64,000 nucleotides of DNA from Blastococcus sp. Marseille-P5729 (lineage in GTDB: Bacteria > Actinomycetota > Actinomycetes > Mycobacteriales > Antricoccaceae): positions 1,557,192-1,621,191 of the forward strand of contig NZ_OMPO01000001.1 of NCBI RefSeq assembly GCF_900292035.1, read 5' to 3'. The position numbers and the translations under genes are program-made. Under the pieces are notes generated by a model. The model was not told the origin of the DNA and did no database searches. It saw only the letters and a list, made by a program, of their open reading frames with translations. Positions 33,596 through 41,153 of the stretch are shown here, one piece after another (positions within the stretch are counted from its first letter, which is position 1; every line of letters starts with the position of its first letter).

Positions 33596-34797
33596 GTGAA
33601 GATCCCCTCGCCGAGCACTTGACCCTGGTGGCATCCGGGCAGGATAGCGAACACCGCCGAGCCGACGGGCGTCGTCCACTCGTTCAGCAGGTCGGCGTCG
33701 GCCAGCCGCTGCTGCACCGGCACGTACTGCTCGGCGATGCTGGCCTGGTAGGCGAGGAAGATCAACCCCATGTCGGTGCCGCCGGCGCCCGAATCGTCAT
33801 AGCTGAACGGACGCCGCAACATCTGGGCACCGGGTGAGTCCGCCTTTGCAAGCCGGACGTGCGCGCCAGAACGGATCACCGGCAGTCCGGTCTTGTCGAT
33901 CGCGTCCAGGTCCGGGACGTCGGACTCCTTGCTGCCGGTCAGTGGAGAACCGTCGTGGAGCCGGCGGCCGATCACCGCCTCCATGGCGGCCGGGTCCAGC
34001 TCATCCCAGCTGTCCATCTCCATCCGGATCCGGCGTACGACGAGCGTGGTGCCGCCCGCCCAGGATCCACCGTCGATCCAGACGGAGGAGTCGAACTCCT
34101 CGCTGCCGCCCTTCGGGTTCACCGTGCCGTCGACCTGCCCGAACAGGTTGCGCGGCGTGTGCTCCCCGGGGTCGCGCTCCAGGAAGCCGCGCTGGGTCCA
34201 GCGAACCGTCGCGAAGCTCCGCAGATCCTTGCTGAGCATCCGTAGGGCGTGCGCCACCCGCAGCGAGTCGTCCCCAGCGATCAGCAGCATCAGGTCTCCG
34301 CCGCAGTACGCCGGGTCGAGCTGGTCGATGCTCGGAAACGCAGGCAGATCGGCGAAGCCGGGCGGTCCCGCGATGCCGTACCGCTGCAGCAGAGCAGGGC
34401 CGACGCCCACCGTGACCGTGAGCCGCGCGGGGTTCTCGGCGAGCATCGGCGCCGTGTCACCCAGCGCCGGATGCCCCTGGGTGATGCGCTCGAGATCGTC
34501 GGTGATCAACCCCAGCGCCGCGACGAACCGCTGCTGGTCGATCTCCGGGCGTACGTCGTACGACGCGGCCACGCACTGCGACTGCGGCGCGGTCTCGATA
34601 CCGGCCTGGTGCGCACCGTGAAAGGTAACCATCCCCGGCCGCTCGGCTGCCGGATCACTCGCGCGACGCGACGGCTCGGCCAGGGGCTCTGCCACCGCCA
34701 GACCGGCCCCGAGGCCGGCGCCGCCCGCGGCCAGCGCGGTGCCCCCGAGCACCGCGCCGAGGAAGCCGCGTCGTGCGAGCGGGGTGTCAGCCGCCAT
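33592..34797 (-). CDS. dtpA: Tat-exported DyP-type heme peroxidase (DtpA/EfeB family)
   Basis: 401 residues. Twin-arginine signal (LARRGFLGAVLGG...). DyP motifs: FGQVDGTVNPKG (the GxxDG distal Asp), RSGAHVRLA with the proximal heme His, and GTDMGLIFLAYQ near the end. It oxidises substrates with H2O2 using heme, outside the cell. In Streptomyces lividans the corresponding EcuC, CopC-like and DtpA proteins form a copper trafficking route to the oxidase GlxA; the gene set here is the same. No glxA is visible in the window. Confidence 0.92.
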   Translation of the reverse strand: MAADTPLARRGFLGAVLGGTALAAGGAGLGAGLAVAEPLAEPSRRASDPAAERPGMVTFHGAHQAGIETAPQSQCVAASYDVRPEIDQQRFVAALGLITDDLERITQGHPALGDTAPMLAENPARLTVTVGVGPALLQRYGIAGPPGFADLPAFPSIDQLDPAYCGGDLMLLIAGDDSLRVAHALRMLSKDLRSFATVRWTQRGFLERDPGEHTPRNLFGQVDGTVNPKGGSEEFDSSVWIDGGSWAGGTTLVVRRIRMEMDSWDELDPAAMEAVIGRRLHDGSPLTGSKESDVPDLDAIDKTGLPVIRSGAHVRLAKADSPGAQMLRRPFSYDDSGAGGTDMGLIFLAYQASIAEQYVPVQQRLADADLLNEWTTPVGSAVFAILPGCHQGQVLGEGIFT

Positions 34798-35437
34798 GGG
34801 CGCTCGACGTGGGCTCGGCGGCGTCCTCGCCCGCAGGGCTGCTCATGTCGCCCTCGTGCGCGGGGGAGCTCATGTCCGGGGCGTGGGTGTCGTGGTCGCC
34901 GTTCCCCGCGCCGGCCGAGGGCTCACCGTGGTAGCTCTCGTTCGCGCCGGCAAAGTCCTTGGCGACCGCTTCGAACTCGATCACGTCGCCGTTGTCGAGG
35001 GTCAGGGTGATCTGGTGCTTCTCGCCGGCAACGACGTCCTCCTGGAGGTTCATCACCATGATGTGGTAGCCGCCTGGCTCGAGTTGGAGGGTGCCGTTCG
35101 GAGAGATGCTCAGACCGTCCTGGGTCTCCTGCATGATCATCTCGCCGTCCTGCTCGATCATCTCGTGTAGCTCGGTCTCATCGGACATGTCCGTGGTGGC
35201 GGAGGTGATCTGGACGTCCTCCGCGGTGAGGTTCTGCAAGGTCACGAACACCGCCGTCATCTGATCGGCAGCGGTCGCAGCCTTCACCCACGCGTCGGAG
35301 GCCTCAACGGCCTCGGTCGGGGCGGCGTCCGACTGGCTGTTCGATTCGCTGTTGGAGTCGCCGCTCGAGCATCCGCCGACGGCGAGCAGGGCGAGGGTGG
35401 CGAGCGCGGCGGCGCTCCGGCGGAAGCGGAGGGTCAT
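34787..35437 (-). CDS. PCu(A)C copper chaperone lipoprotein (EcuC-like)
   Basis: 216 residues from the ATG at 35437; upstream codons are discarded because the signal peptide starts here: RRSAAALATLALLAVGGC with lipobox Cys. The copper site H-x(n)-M...H-x-M is seen as LHEMIEQDGEMIMQ and PGGYHIMVMNLQ. The C-terminal ~45 residues are rich in His, Met, Asp and Ser (DHDTHAPDMSSPAHEGDMSS), an extra metal-binding tail. It delivers Cu(I) outside the membrane. Stop overlaps the DyP start by 11 bp. Confidence 0.92.
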   Translation of the reverse strand: MTLRFRRSAAALATLALLAVGGCSSGDSNSESNSQSDAAPTEAVEASDAWVKAATAADQMTAVFVTLQNLTAEDVQITSATTDMSDETELHEMIEQDGEMIMQETQDGLSISPNGTLQLEPGGYHIMVMNLQEDVVAGEKHQITLTLDNGDVIEFEAVAKDFAGANESYHGEPSAGAGNGDHDTHAPDMSSPAHEGDMSSPAGEDAAEPTSSAHGG

Positions 35438-35657
35438 CAACGCAGGTGCCTTTCGGTGTTCGTGACGGGACACAGGGGTAGTCCCCACCACCCGGTGGGA
35501 AGTTCCCGGTCCCGGGAGTTCATCCCGGCCCCACCGACCAAACGGGCACCGCGCGATAAGGTCAGCGGCGTGGAACGCCGAGCCAGGGCGTGGACGATCG
35601 TCGCCGCGGTCCGGGCGCGCCACCCGCTCGCCGTACGGCGCTGAACGAGGAGCAGGC

Positions 35658-37076
35658 ATGAGCCGTGAGCATCCCCGCGGACGGCGGCCGCTGGAGGTCG
35701 CCGACCGGCTGCGCCAGCGGATCAGCGAGCTACGCGCCGACGCGCACGCCGAGATCGACGATCACTTCGACGCCTCCGTGCACGGCGAGCCGATTCCCCG
35801 CACGGTTCGGCTTGCTGCCGGCTGGTCCGCCCGGTTCATCGTGGTGGTCGGCGGCATCCTGCTGCTGCTCTGGCTGCTGAACGCTCTGGCGATCGTCGTC
35901 GTCCCCATCGTCGTCTCGCTCCTGGTCGCCGCGCTACTCACCCCGATGTCGCGATGGCTGCGCAGCATCGGAGCGCCGGCCCCCCTCGCCACGATCGTCT
36001 CGTTCATCACGGGCATCGTGTTCACCTTCGGGCTGATCGCGCTGATCGTCCGCGAGTTCATCGTCAACTACGACACGATCTACGACACGGTGCGGACCGG
36101 CCTGGTGCAGGGTGCGGAGTGGCTCGCGAAGGGCCCGTTGAAGATCGACCAGGCACAGCTGCAGCAGACCATCGACGAGACGCTGCAGAAGATGCAGCGT
36201 GACCCCTCCGACATCCTCACCACGTCGCTGACCGTCATCTCGACGACCGGCAGCATCGTCGCCTCGGTCCTGCTGTCGATGTTCATCATCTTCTTCTTCC
36301 TCAGCGACGGGCACGCGATCTGGACCTGGCTGTGCCGGCTGTTCCCCCGCACGGCGCGCTGGAAGGTCAATCGCGCCGGACGCCGGTCGTGGGAGGTGCT
36401 GGTCACCTACATGAACGTGACGCTGATCGTCGCGCTGATCGTCGGCGTCGCGACCTGGGCCGCCTGCCTGATCGCCGGCGTCCCCCTCGCGCTGTCGGCG
36501 GGGCTGATCGCGTTCCTGTTCGCTTTCATCCCGACACTGGGTGGCCTGATCTCCTCCCTGGTGGTGATCGCGCTGACCCTCATCTCCACCAACCTGACGA
36601 CCGCGATCGTGATGGCGATCGTGATGATCGTGATCCAGACCGTCCAGGGCAACTTCATCTACCCGGTGCTGATGAACCGTCAGCTGAAGGTGCATCCGCT
36701 GGCCTCGCTGATCCTCGTCGTCCTCGGGGCAGTCGTCGGCGGCATCTTCGGCGCGCTGATCGCCGTCCCACTCGCCGCGGTCATCAACACCGCGATCATC
36801 GATCTGTTCCGAGCGAGCCGCGGTCTGCCCGAGAGCCCGGAGCCGTCCGAGCTCGGTCCGGACGTGGAGGAGGAGCTCGACGATCCGACCCTGCGCGACC
36901 CGACCGCCTCGGACCCGATGGAGGCGGGCGGCCGGTCCGATGGCGCCGAGTCCGATGGGCTCGCCGATCTCGCCGACCCGACCGAGCCGTCCAGCGACCC
37001 GACCCAGCCCGAGATCGACAGCTTCGGGCCGGAACCGCCGGGCACGCACCCGGCCGACCAGCGGGACCGGGGCTAG
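35658..37076 (+). CDS. AI-2E family transporter (PerM/YtvI type)
   Basis: 472 residues, ATG preceded by GAGGAG. About 60 cytoplasmic residues, then eight membrane segments with the PerM pattern: VVPIVVSLLVAALLTP, an amphipathic loop, FIIFFFLSDGHAIW, and the C-terminal IPTLGGLISSLVVIAL and GAVVGGIFGALIAVPLAAV. Family members export small molecules or ions; AI-2 export is shown for few. The last ~80 residues are a Pro/Asp/Ser/Glu tail. Divergent from the copper genes and 3 bp before the GH4 gene. Confidence 0.9.
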   Translation: MSREHPRGRRPLEVADRLRQRISELRADAHAEIDDHFDASVHGEPIPRTVRLAAGWSARFIVVVGGILLLLWLLNALAIVVVPIVVSLLVAALLTPMSRWLRSIGAPAPLATIVSFITGIVFTFGLIALIVREFIVNYDTIYDTVRTGLVQGAEWLAKGPLKIDQAQLQQTIDETLQKMQRDPSDILTTSLTVISTTGSIVASVLLSMFIIFFFLSDGHAIWTWLCRLFPRTARWKVNRAGRRSWEVLVTYMNVTLIVALIVGVATWAACLIAGVPLALSAGLIAFLFAFIPTLGGLISSLVVIALTLISTNLTTAIVMAIVMIVIQTVQGNFIYPVLMNRQLKVHPLASLILVVLGAVVGGIFGALIAVPLAAVINTAIIDLFRASRGLPESPEPSELGPDVEEELDDPTLRDPTASDPMEAGGRSDGAESDGLADLADPTEPSSDPTQPEIDSFGPEPPGTHPADQRDRG

Positions 37077-37079
37077 GAA

Positions 37080-38408
37080 GTGCAGCTCACCATCGTCGGA
37101 GGCGGCGGGTTCCGGACGCCGCTGGTCTACCAGGAGCTCATCGCCGACCCGCGGCGGCTGATCGACCGCGTCGTCCTCGTCGACACCTCACCGGATCGCC
37201 TGGAGGTCATCGCGGCAGTGCTCCAGGGACAGGCCGCCAACGCCTCGTGGGCTCCCCGGGTGGTCCTCGCCGACGATCTACGGGCGGGGCTGCGCGGCGC
37301 GGACTTCGTGTTCACCGCCGTCCGCCCCGGCGGGTTGGAGGGCCGCGTACACGATGAGAACATCCCGCTGGCGCACGGGGTCCTCGGCCAGGAGACGGTC
37401 GGCATCGGAGGAATCCTCTACGGGCTGCGTTCGTTGCCGGCCATGCGGGAGATCGGCGCGGCCGTCGCCCAGGTTGCGCCGTCCGCCTGGCTGATCAACT
37501 TCACCAACCCCGCAGGGATGGTGACCGAGCTGCTGCAGTCGGTGCTGCCCGGGCGGGTCGTCGGCATCTGCGACTCGCCCGCCGCGCTGGTGCGAAGAGC
37601 CTGCCGGGCACTGGCGGTGGACGAACGGGACGCCGACTACGACTACGTCGGCCTGAACCACCTCGGCTGGCTACGGTCGCTTCGTGTCGATGGCGCCGAC
37701 CGGCTCCCGGAGCTGTTGGCGGACGACGCGCTGCTGGCGGCCTTCGAGGAGGGCGAGCTGTTCGGCGGTGATCTGCTGCGCGCGCTCGGCACGCTCCCCA
37801 ACGAATACCTACACTATTTCTATTTCGCGGATGACGTGCTGGATTCCTTGCGGAGTAGCACATCCCGCGCCTCCTTCTTGCGTGAGCAGCAGTCGCGCTT
37901 CTACCGCGAGGCCATCGCCGCCGCCAGCCCGCGCGACCTCTGGGAGCGAGTGGTCGCCGAGCGCAACCGCACCTACATGGCGGTGTCCCGCGATGCTGCT
38001 GGCGCCGGTGAGCGCGACGAGGCGGACGTCGAGGGCGGCGGGTACGAGCGCATCGCGCTCGCGGTCATGCGGTCGATCGCGGTGGACGCCGGTGAACGTC
38101 TCATCCTCGACGTGCCGAACGCGGGCACGCTGCCCGATCTGGACGATGACGCCGTTATCGAGATGCCCTGCACGGTGCGAGCCGGCGGATTGACTCCGCT
38201 GCCGGTCGCGCCGCTCTCCGACCACGAGGCCGGGCTCATGCGCCAGATCAAGGCCGTGGAACGGTGGACCATCGAGGCCGCGCTCACCGGATCCCGCGAC
38301 GCCCTGCACGCCGCGATCGCAACTCATCCGCTGACCGGGTCCTTTCCCCGCGCCGTACGGATCGTCGACGAGTGGCTCCAGCACTTCCCCGACGTCACCC
38401 TCACCTGA
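37080..38408 (+). CDS. glycoside hydrolase family 4 (6-phospho-beta-glucosidase type)
   Basis: 442 residues, GTG start. The NAD-binding start is LTIVGGGGFRTPLVYQEL; FTAVRPGGLEGRVHDE, GQETVGIGGILYGLRS, INFTNPAGMVTE, GICDSPAALVRRA (metal-binding Cys) and DYVGLNHLGWL (metal-binding His) are GH4 landmarks. The enzyme uses NAD and Mn2+ in an oxidation-elimination mechanism to split phosphorylated or plain glycosides in the cytoplasm. No PTS genes are adjacent, so the 6-phospho preference is a family guess. Confidence 0.9.
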   Translation: MQLTIVGGGGFRTPLVYQELIADPRRLIDRVVLVDTSPDRLEVIAAVLQGQAANASWAPRVVLADDLRAGLRGADFVFTAVRPGGLEGRVHDENIPLAHGVLGQETVGIGGILYGLRSLPAMREIGAAVAQVAPSAWLINFTNPAGMVTELLQSVLPGRVVGICDSPAALVRRACRALAVDERDADYDYVGLNHLGWLRSLRVDGADRLPELLADDALLAAFEEGELFGGDLLRALGTLPNEYLHYFYFADDVLDSLRSSTSRASFLREQQSRFYREAIAAASPRDLWERVVAERNRTYMAVSRDAAGAGERDEADVEGGGYERIALAVMRSIAVDAGERLILDVPNAGTLPDLDDDAVIEMPCTVRAGGLTPLPVAPLSDHEAGLMRQIKAVERWTIEAALTGSRDALHAAIATHPLTGSFPRAVRIVDEWLQHFPDVTLT

Positions 38409-38410
38409 CC

Positions 38411-38461
38411 TGCGGTGGGTTACGCCTCGCTATAGCGAGGTAAAACGTACCGCAGGCGGGT
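38411..38461. repeat. dispersed palindromic element, copy B
   Basis: 51 bp matching 32983-33033 in the same orientation. Core CCTCGCTATAGCGAGG is a perfect 16-bp palindrome; flanking CTGCGGT and ACCGCAG pair to extend the hairpin. Begins 3 bp after the GH4 stop. Confidence 0.8.
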
Positions 38462-38594
38462 GTCACTAGTGCTGGGATCCTCATTACGCTAGACGGCGTT
38501 GGACGGCAGCCCACAGGGATGCCTGGCCAGATCGGTCGAGCGAGGTGCTGTCGCCAGGGACCTGGGGCTGATCGCTCTGCTGAATGGAGCTTCG

Positions 38595-39767
38595 ATGCGC
38601 ATCCCTCGCACACTCGCCCTCATCCTCGCCGGCGGCAAGGGCTCCCGGCTCAGCTCGCTCACTGACGAACGGGTGAAGCCGGTGCTGCCCGTCGGCGGTA
38701 CCTACCGGCTGATCGACGTCTCGCTGTCGAACCTGGCGCACAGCCACATCTCGGACGTCGGCGTGATCGAGCAGTACCTCCCGCACAGCCTGAACGACTA
38801 CCTGGCGAACGGCCGGCCATGGGACCTCGATCGCAGCCACGGGGGGTTGAAGATCCTTCCTCCGTTCACGGGCGGGGACGGCGAGGGATTCGCGCAGGGC
38901 AACACCGACTCGATCTACCGTCAGCGCGACTACATCGCAGCGCACCCCTCGGACTATGTGCTGGTGCTCAGCGCCGATCACCTGTACACAGTGAACTACC
39001 TCGACGTCATCAACACCCACCAGCGCACCCAGGCCGACCTGACGATCGTCACCACGGAGATCAACGAGTCCGCGACCCGCTACGGCGTTGTCGGGGTCGA
39101 TAACTCGGGCCGGGTCTCGTCGTTCGACTACAAACCGGATCAGCCCAACGGCTCGCTGGTAGCGACCGAGGTGTTCCTCTATACGACCGAGGTGCTGCTC
39201 GAGACTCTCGATACGCTCATCGCTGCCCAGGGGCAGCTCGAGGACTACGGCAACGACCTCGTCCCGTACTTCGTCGAGCATCACACCGTCATGGAGCACC
39301 GGCATCACGGATACTGGCTCGACCTCGGCACCCTCCAGTCGTACTGGACTGCCAACCTGCAGCTGCTCGACGGGGACGGCGCCACCCTGGACGACCCCGA
39401 CTGGCCGATCTACTCGGCGATGCCGCAGCTGTCCCCGGCCCGGATCGTGGCGGGCTCGAAGGTCGCCGACTCGATGATCAGCGCGGGCGCCTGCGTCGAG
39501 GGCACCGTGCAGCACTCGGTCATCGGCCCGCGCGTCGTCATCGAGGCAGGTGCGACCGTCACGGACTCGGTCGTGCTGGACGGCGCCCGCATCGGCTCCG
39601 GCGTCCAGCTGGTCAACTGCATCGTCGGCCATGACGCCGAGGTGCGCGGCGGCTCGGTGCGCGGATCGGCCGACGCCGTGACGCTGATCGGGCCCGACGG
39701 CAACATCGACGAGCGGGAGAGCTTCGACTACGACGCCGTACTACCAGAGGGCTTCGGCCGCTCCTGA
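38595..39767 (+). CDS. glgC: glucose-1-phosphate adenylyltransferase-like protein
   Basis: 390 residues from the ATG at 38595 (GGAGC upstream); the open frame before it lacks a start with ribosome site. LALILAGGKGSRLSSLTDERVKPVLPVGG is the nucleotidyltransferase head (key AGGKGSRL), SADHLYTVNY holds the catalytic Asp, and GYWLDLGTLQSYWTANL is GlgC-specific. The C-terminal part is a left-handed beta-helix (SMISAGACVEG, IEAGATVTDSVV). GlgC makes ADP-glucose for glycogen. It is somewhat diverged from usual actinobacterial GlgC and no glgA is near, so another NDP-sugar is possible. Confidence 0.8.
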   Translation: MRIPRTLALILAGGKGSRLSSLTDERVKPVLPVGGTYRLIDVSLSNLAHSHISDVGVIEQYLPHSLNDYLANGRPWDLDRSHGGLKILPPFTGGDGEGFAQGNTDSIYRQRDYIAAHPSDYVLVLSADHLYTVNYLDVINTHQRTQADLTIVTTEINESATRYGVVGVDNSGRVSSFDYKPDQPNGSLVATEVFLYTTEVLLETLDTLIAAQGQLEDYGNDLVPYFVEHHTVMEHRHHGYWLDLGTLQSYWTANLQLLDGDGATLDDPDWPIYSAMPQLSPARIVAGSKVADSMISAGACVEGTVQHSVIGPRVVIEAGATVTDSVVLDGARIGSGVQLVNCIVGHDAEVRGGSVRGSADAVTLIGPDGNIDERESFDYDAVLPEGFGRS

Positions 39768-39782
39768 GGCGACCGAAGCCCT
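39748..39782. terminator. hairpin at the end of the glgC-like gene
   Basis: AGGGCTTCGG and CCGAAGCCCT form a perfect 10-bp stem around a 15-nt loop that contains the glgC stop codon. The convergent membrane protein gene ends at 39861, so it may serve as a terminator without a strong T-tract. Confidence 0.55.
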
Positions 39783-39860
39783 ATCGGTCCAGTACGCCTG
39801 CGGCGCTCATCGACGAGCAAGTGAACCGACCGGCGCTCCGGGCCGCGTTCGTGGCAGAAC

Positions 39861-40271
39861 CTAGGCGCGGTCGGCGCGCTGCGCCGTTGCCTGCTCGGCT
39901 GGACGGTCGGCCATCGCGTAGAGCCCGAACGCGGCGATCAGGAACAGGAACCCGACGACTACGTGCACCCACTTCTGGCCCATCTCGGCCAGTCCGATCT
40001 GCAGCAGCGCCATGACCGGCAGCGAGATCGCGTGGTAGAGCGTCCCGGTGCGGCCGGTCTCCTTGCTGGCCTTCCACGCGAAGAACACGACGATGAGCGA
40101 GACGACGAACGTGGCGTACCCGATGTAGCCGTGGATCGTCTGGATTCCTTCGCTGCCGCCGAGCACGGTGCCACCGAGAGCGGCCTGGGCCAACGCGAAC
40201 ACCGCCACGATCATGGCCGCGGTGCGGAGATTGCGAACGGCAGGGGTCACTTGTGGAGTAGTAGGTGGCAT
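39861..40271 (-). CDS. small four-helix membrane protein
   Basis: 136 residues with four hydrophobic segments: AAMIVAVFALAQAALGG, YIGYATFVVSLIVVFFAW, AISLPVMALLQIGLAEMG and VHVVVGFLFLIAAFGLYAM. Two His residues (IHGYIGY, WVHVVVG) lie near membrane faces, as in b-type cytochrome-like small proteins, but heme binding is unproven. Convergent with the glgC-like gene. Confidence 0.75.
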   Translation of the reverse strand: MPPTTPQVTPAVRNLRTAAMIVAVFALAQAALGGTVLGGSEGIQTIHGYIGYATFVVSLIVVFFAWKASKETGRTGTLYHAISLPVMALLQIGLAEMGQKWVHVVVGFLFLIAAFGLYAMADRPAEQATAQRADRA

Positions 40272-40382
40272 GCCGGTCAGTTTACGTGGGCCACGCCGCG
40301 ATGGTCCGGACTACGCACAGCGCCACACCCGGTCGTACGGCGCGCTAGCTCGTCACGGAGAGTCATGGGCGCAGCTCACGAG

Positions 40383-41033
40383 TCACCTGTGCAGGCTCGC
40401 GACGAATCCGGCCGCCGCGTCGACGATCGTCCTGGCGGCGCCGGTGGGGTCACTCCGTCGTCCCGGCTGCAGTGAGTGACCCGCCGCAGGAATCTCGACC
40501 AGGGTTCGTGTGCCGGCGTTGTCCTGCACCGTCTCACTCAGCTCGCGGGCCGTGCCGAACGGGTCCTTCTCGCCCTGGATCACCAGCGCCGGCAGCTCGA
40601 CGCCGGCCAGCTCGTCACGACGCGACTTCTCCGGCTTCCCGGGCGGGTGCAGCGGAAAGGCCAGCGCGATCACTCCGGCCGCGGGCTCGGCAGCGCACCG
40701 GCACGCGACCCGCGCCCCGGCCGATCGACCACCGACCACCAGCGGGAGTCCACGCCACCTCCGAGCCGTGGCGTCCAGGGCGGCACGCCATCCGGCATCG
40801 AGGGTCCTCGGTGCCCCGGCGACCTTGCGTCCCGCCACCAGCCACGGCTGCTCGAAGCGGACGACGGCGATGCCGCGCTCGGGAAGCCGTTCGGCGAGTG
40901 CCCGCAGGTTGAACTGGTCGATGCCGCCGCCGGCGCCGTGGCCGAGCAGCAGGACGGCGTCCGGCGTACGCGGGGCGTCGATGACCAGCCGTCCGGGCCC
41001 GGCGTCGGTCGGGACGTCGATCGTGTGGGTCAC
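40383..41033 (-). CDS. alpha/beta hydrolase (KANL3/Tex30-like)
   Basis: 216 residues from a GTG at 41033; the open frame extends 25 codons upstream but similarity starts with THTIDVPTD. Features: LLLGHGAGGGIDQFNLRAL oxyanion region, VVGGRSAGARVA with the nucleophile Ser in GxSxG, a late Asp in VIQGEKDPFG and the catalytic His in AAGHSL. Substrate unknown; family members hydrolyse esters or small acyl groups. Confidence 0.85.
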   Translation of the reverse strand: MTHTIDVPTDAGPGRLVIDAPRTPDAVLLLGHGAGGGIDQFNLRALAERLPERGIAVVRFEQPWLVAGRKVAGAPRTLDAGWRAALDATARRWRGLPLVVGGRSAGARVACRCAAEPAAGVIALAFPLHPPGKPEKSRRDELAGVELPALVIQGEKDPFGTARELSETVQDNAGTRTLVEIPAAGHSLQPGRRSDPTGAARTIVDAAAGFVASLHR

Positions 41034-41112
41034 GAGCCGTGAGCGTAACCCAGGTCTCACCGCAGCCGTCGCGGCGTCTCGAGAAAGATTGCTTGACCTA
41101 TTGCGCACCTAC

Positions 41113-41128
41113 TCGTACACGTGTACGA
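41113..41128. promoter_or_regulatory. 16-bp perfect palindrome upstream of the DUF222/HNH gene
   Basis: TCGTACACGTGTACGA is its own reverse complement, 26 bp before the start codon, 15 bp downstream of a TTGACC -35-like hexamer (41093-41098). Position suits an operator overlapping the -10 region; the regulator is unknown. Confidence 0.6.
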
Positions 41129-41153
41129 TGTAGATATCGGAGAGGAGGCCGCG

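Noticed and set aside
35456-35644. 62-codon frame before the AI-2E transporter
   Set aside because: No ribosome site and no recognisable protein; it lies in the divergent promoter region.
35934-37049. 371-codon minus-strand frame opposite the AI-2E transporter
   Set aside because: His/Asp/Arg-rich composition typical of antisense shadow; the plus-strand gene has clear membrane segments and family motifs.
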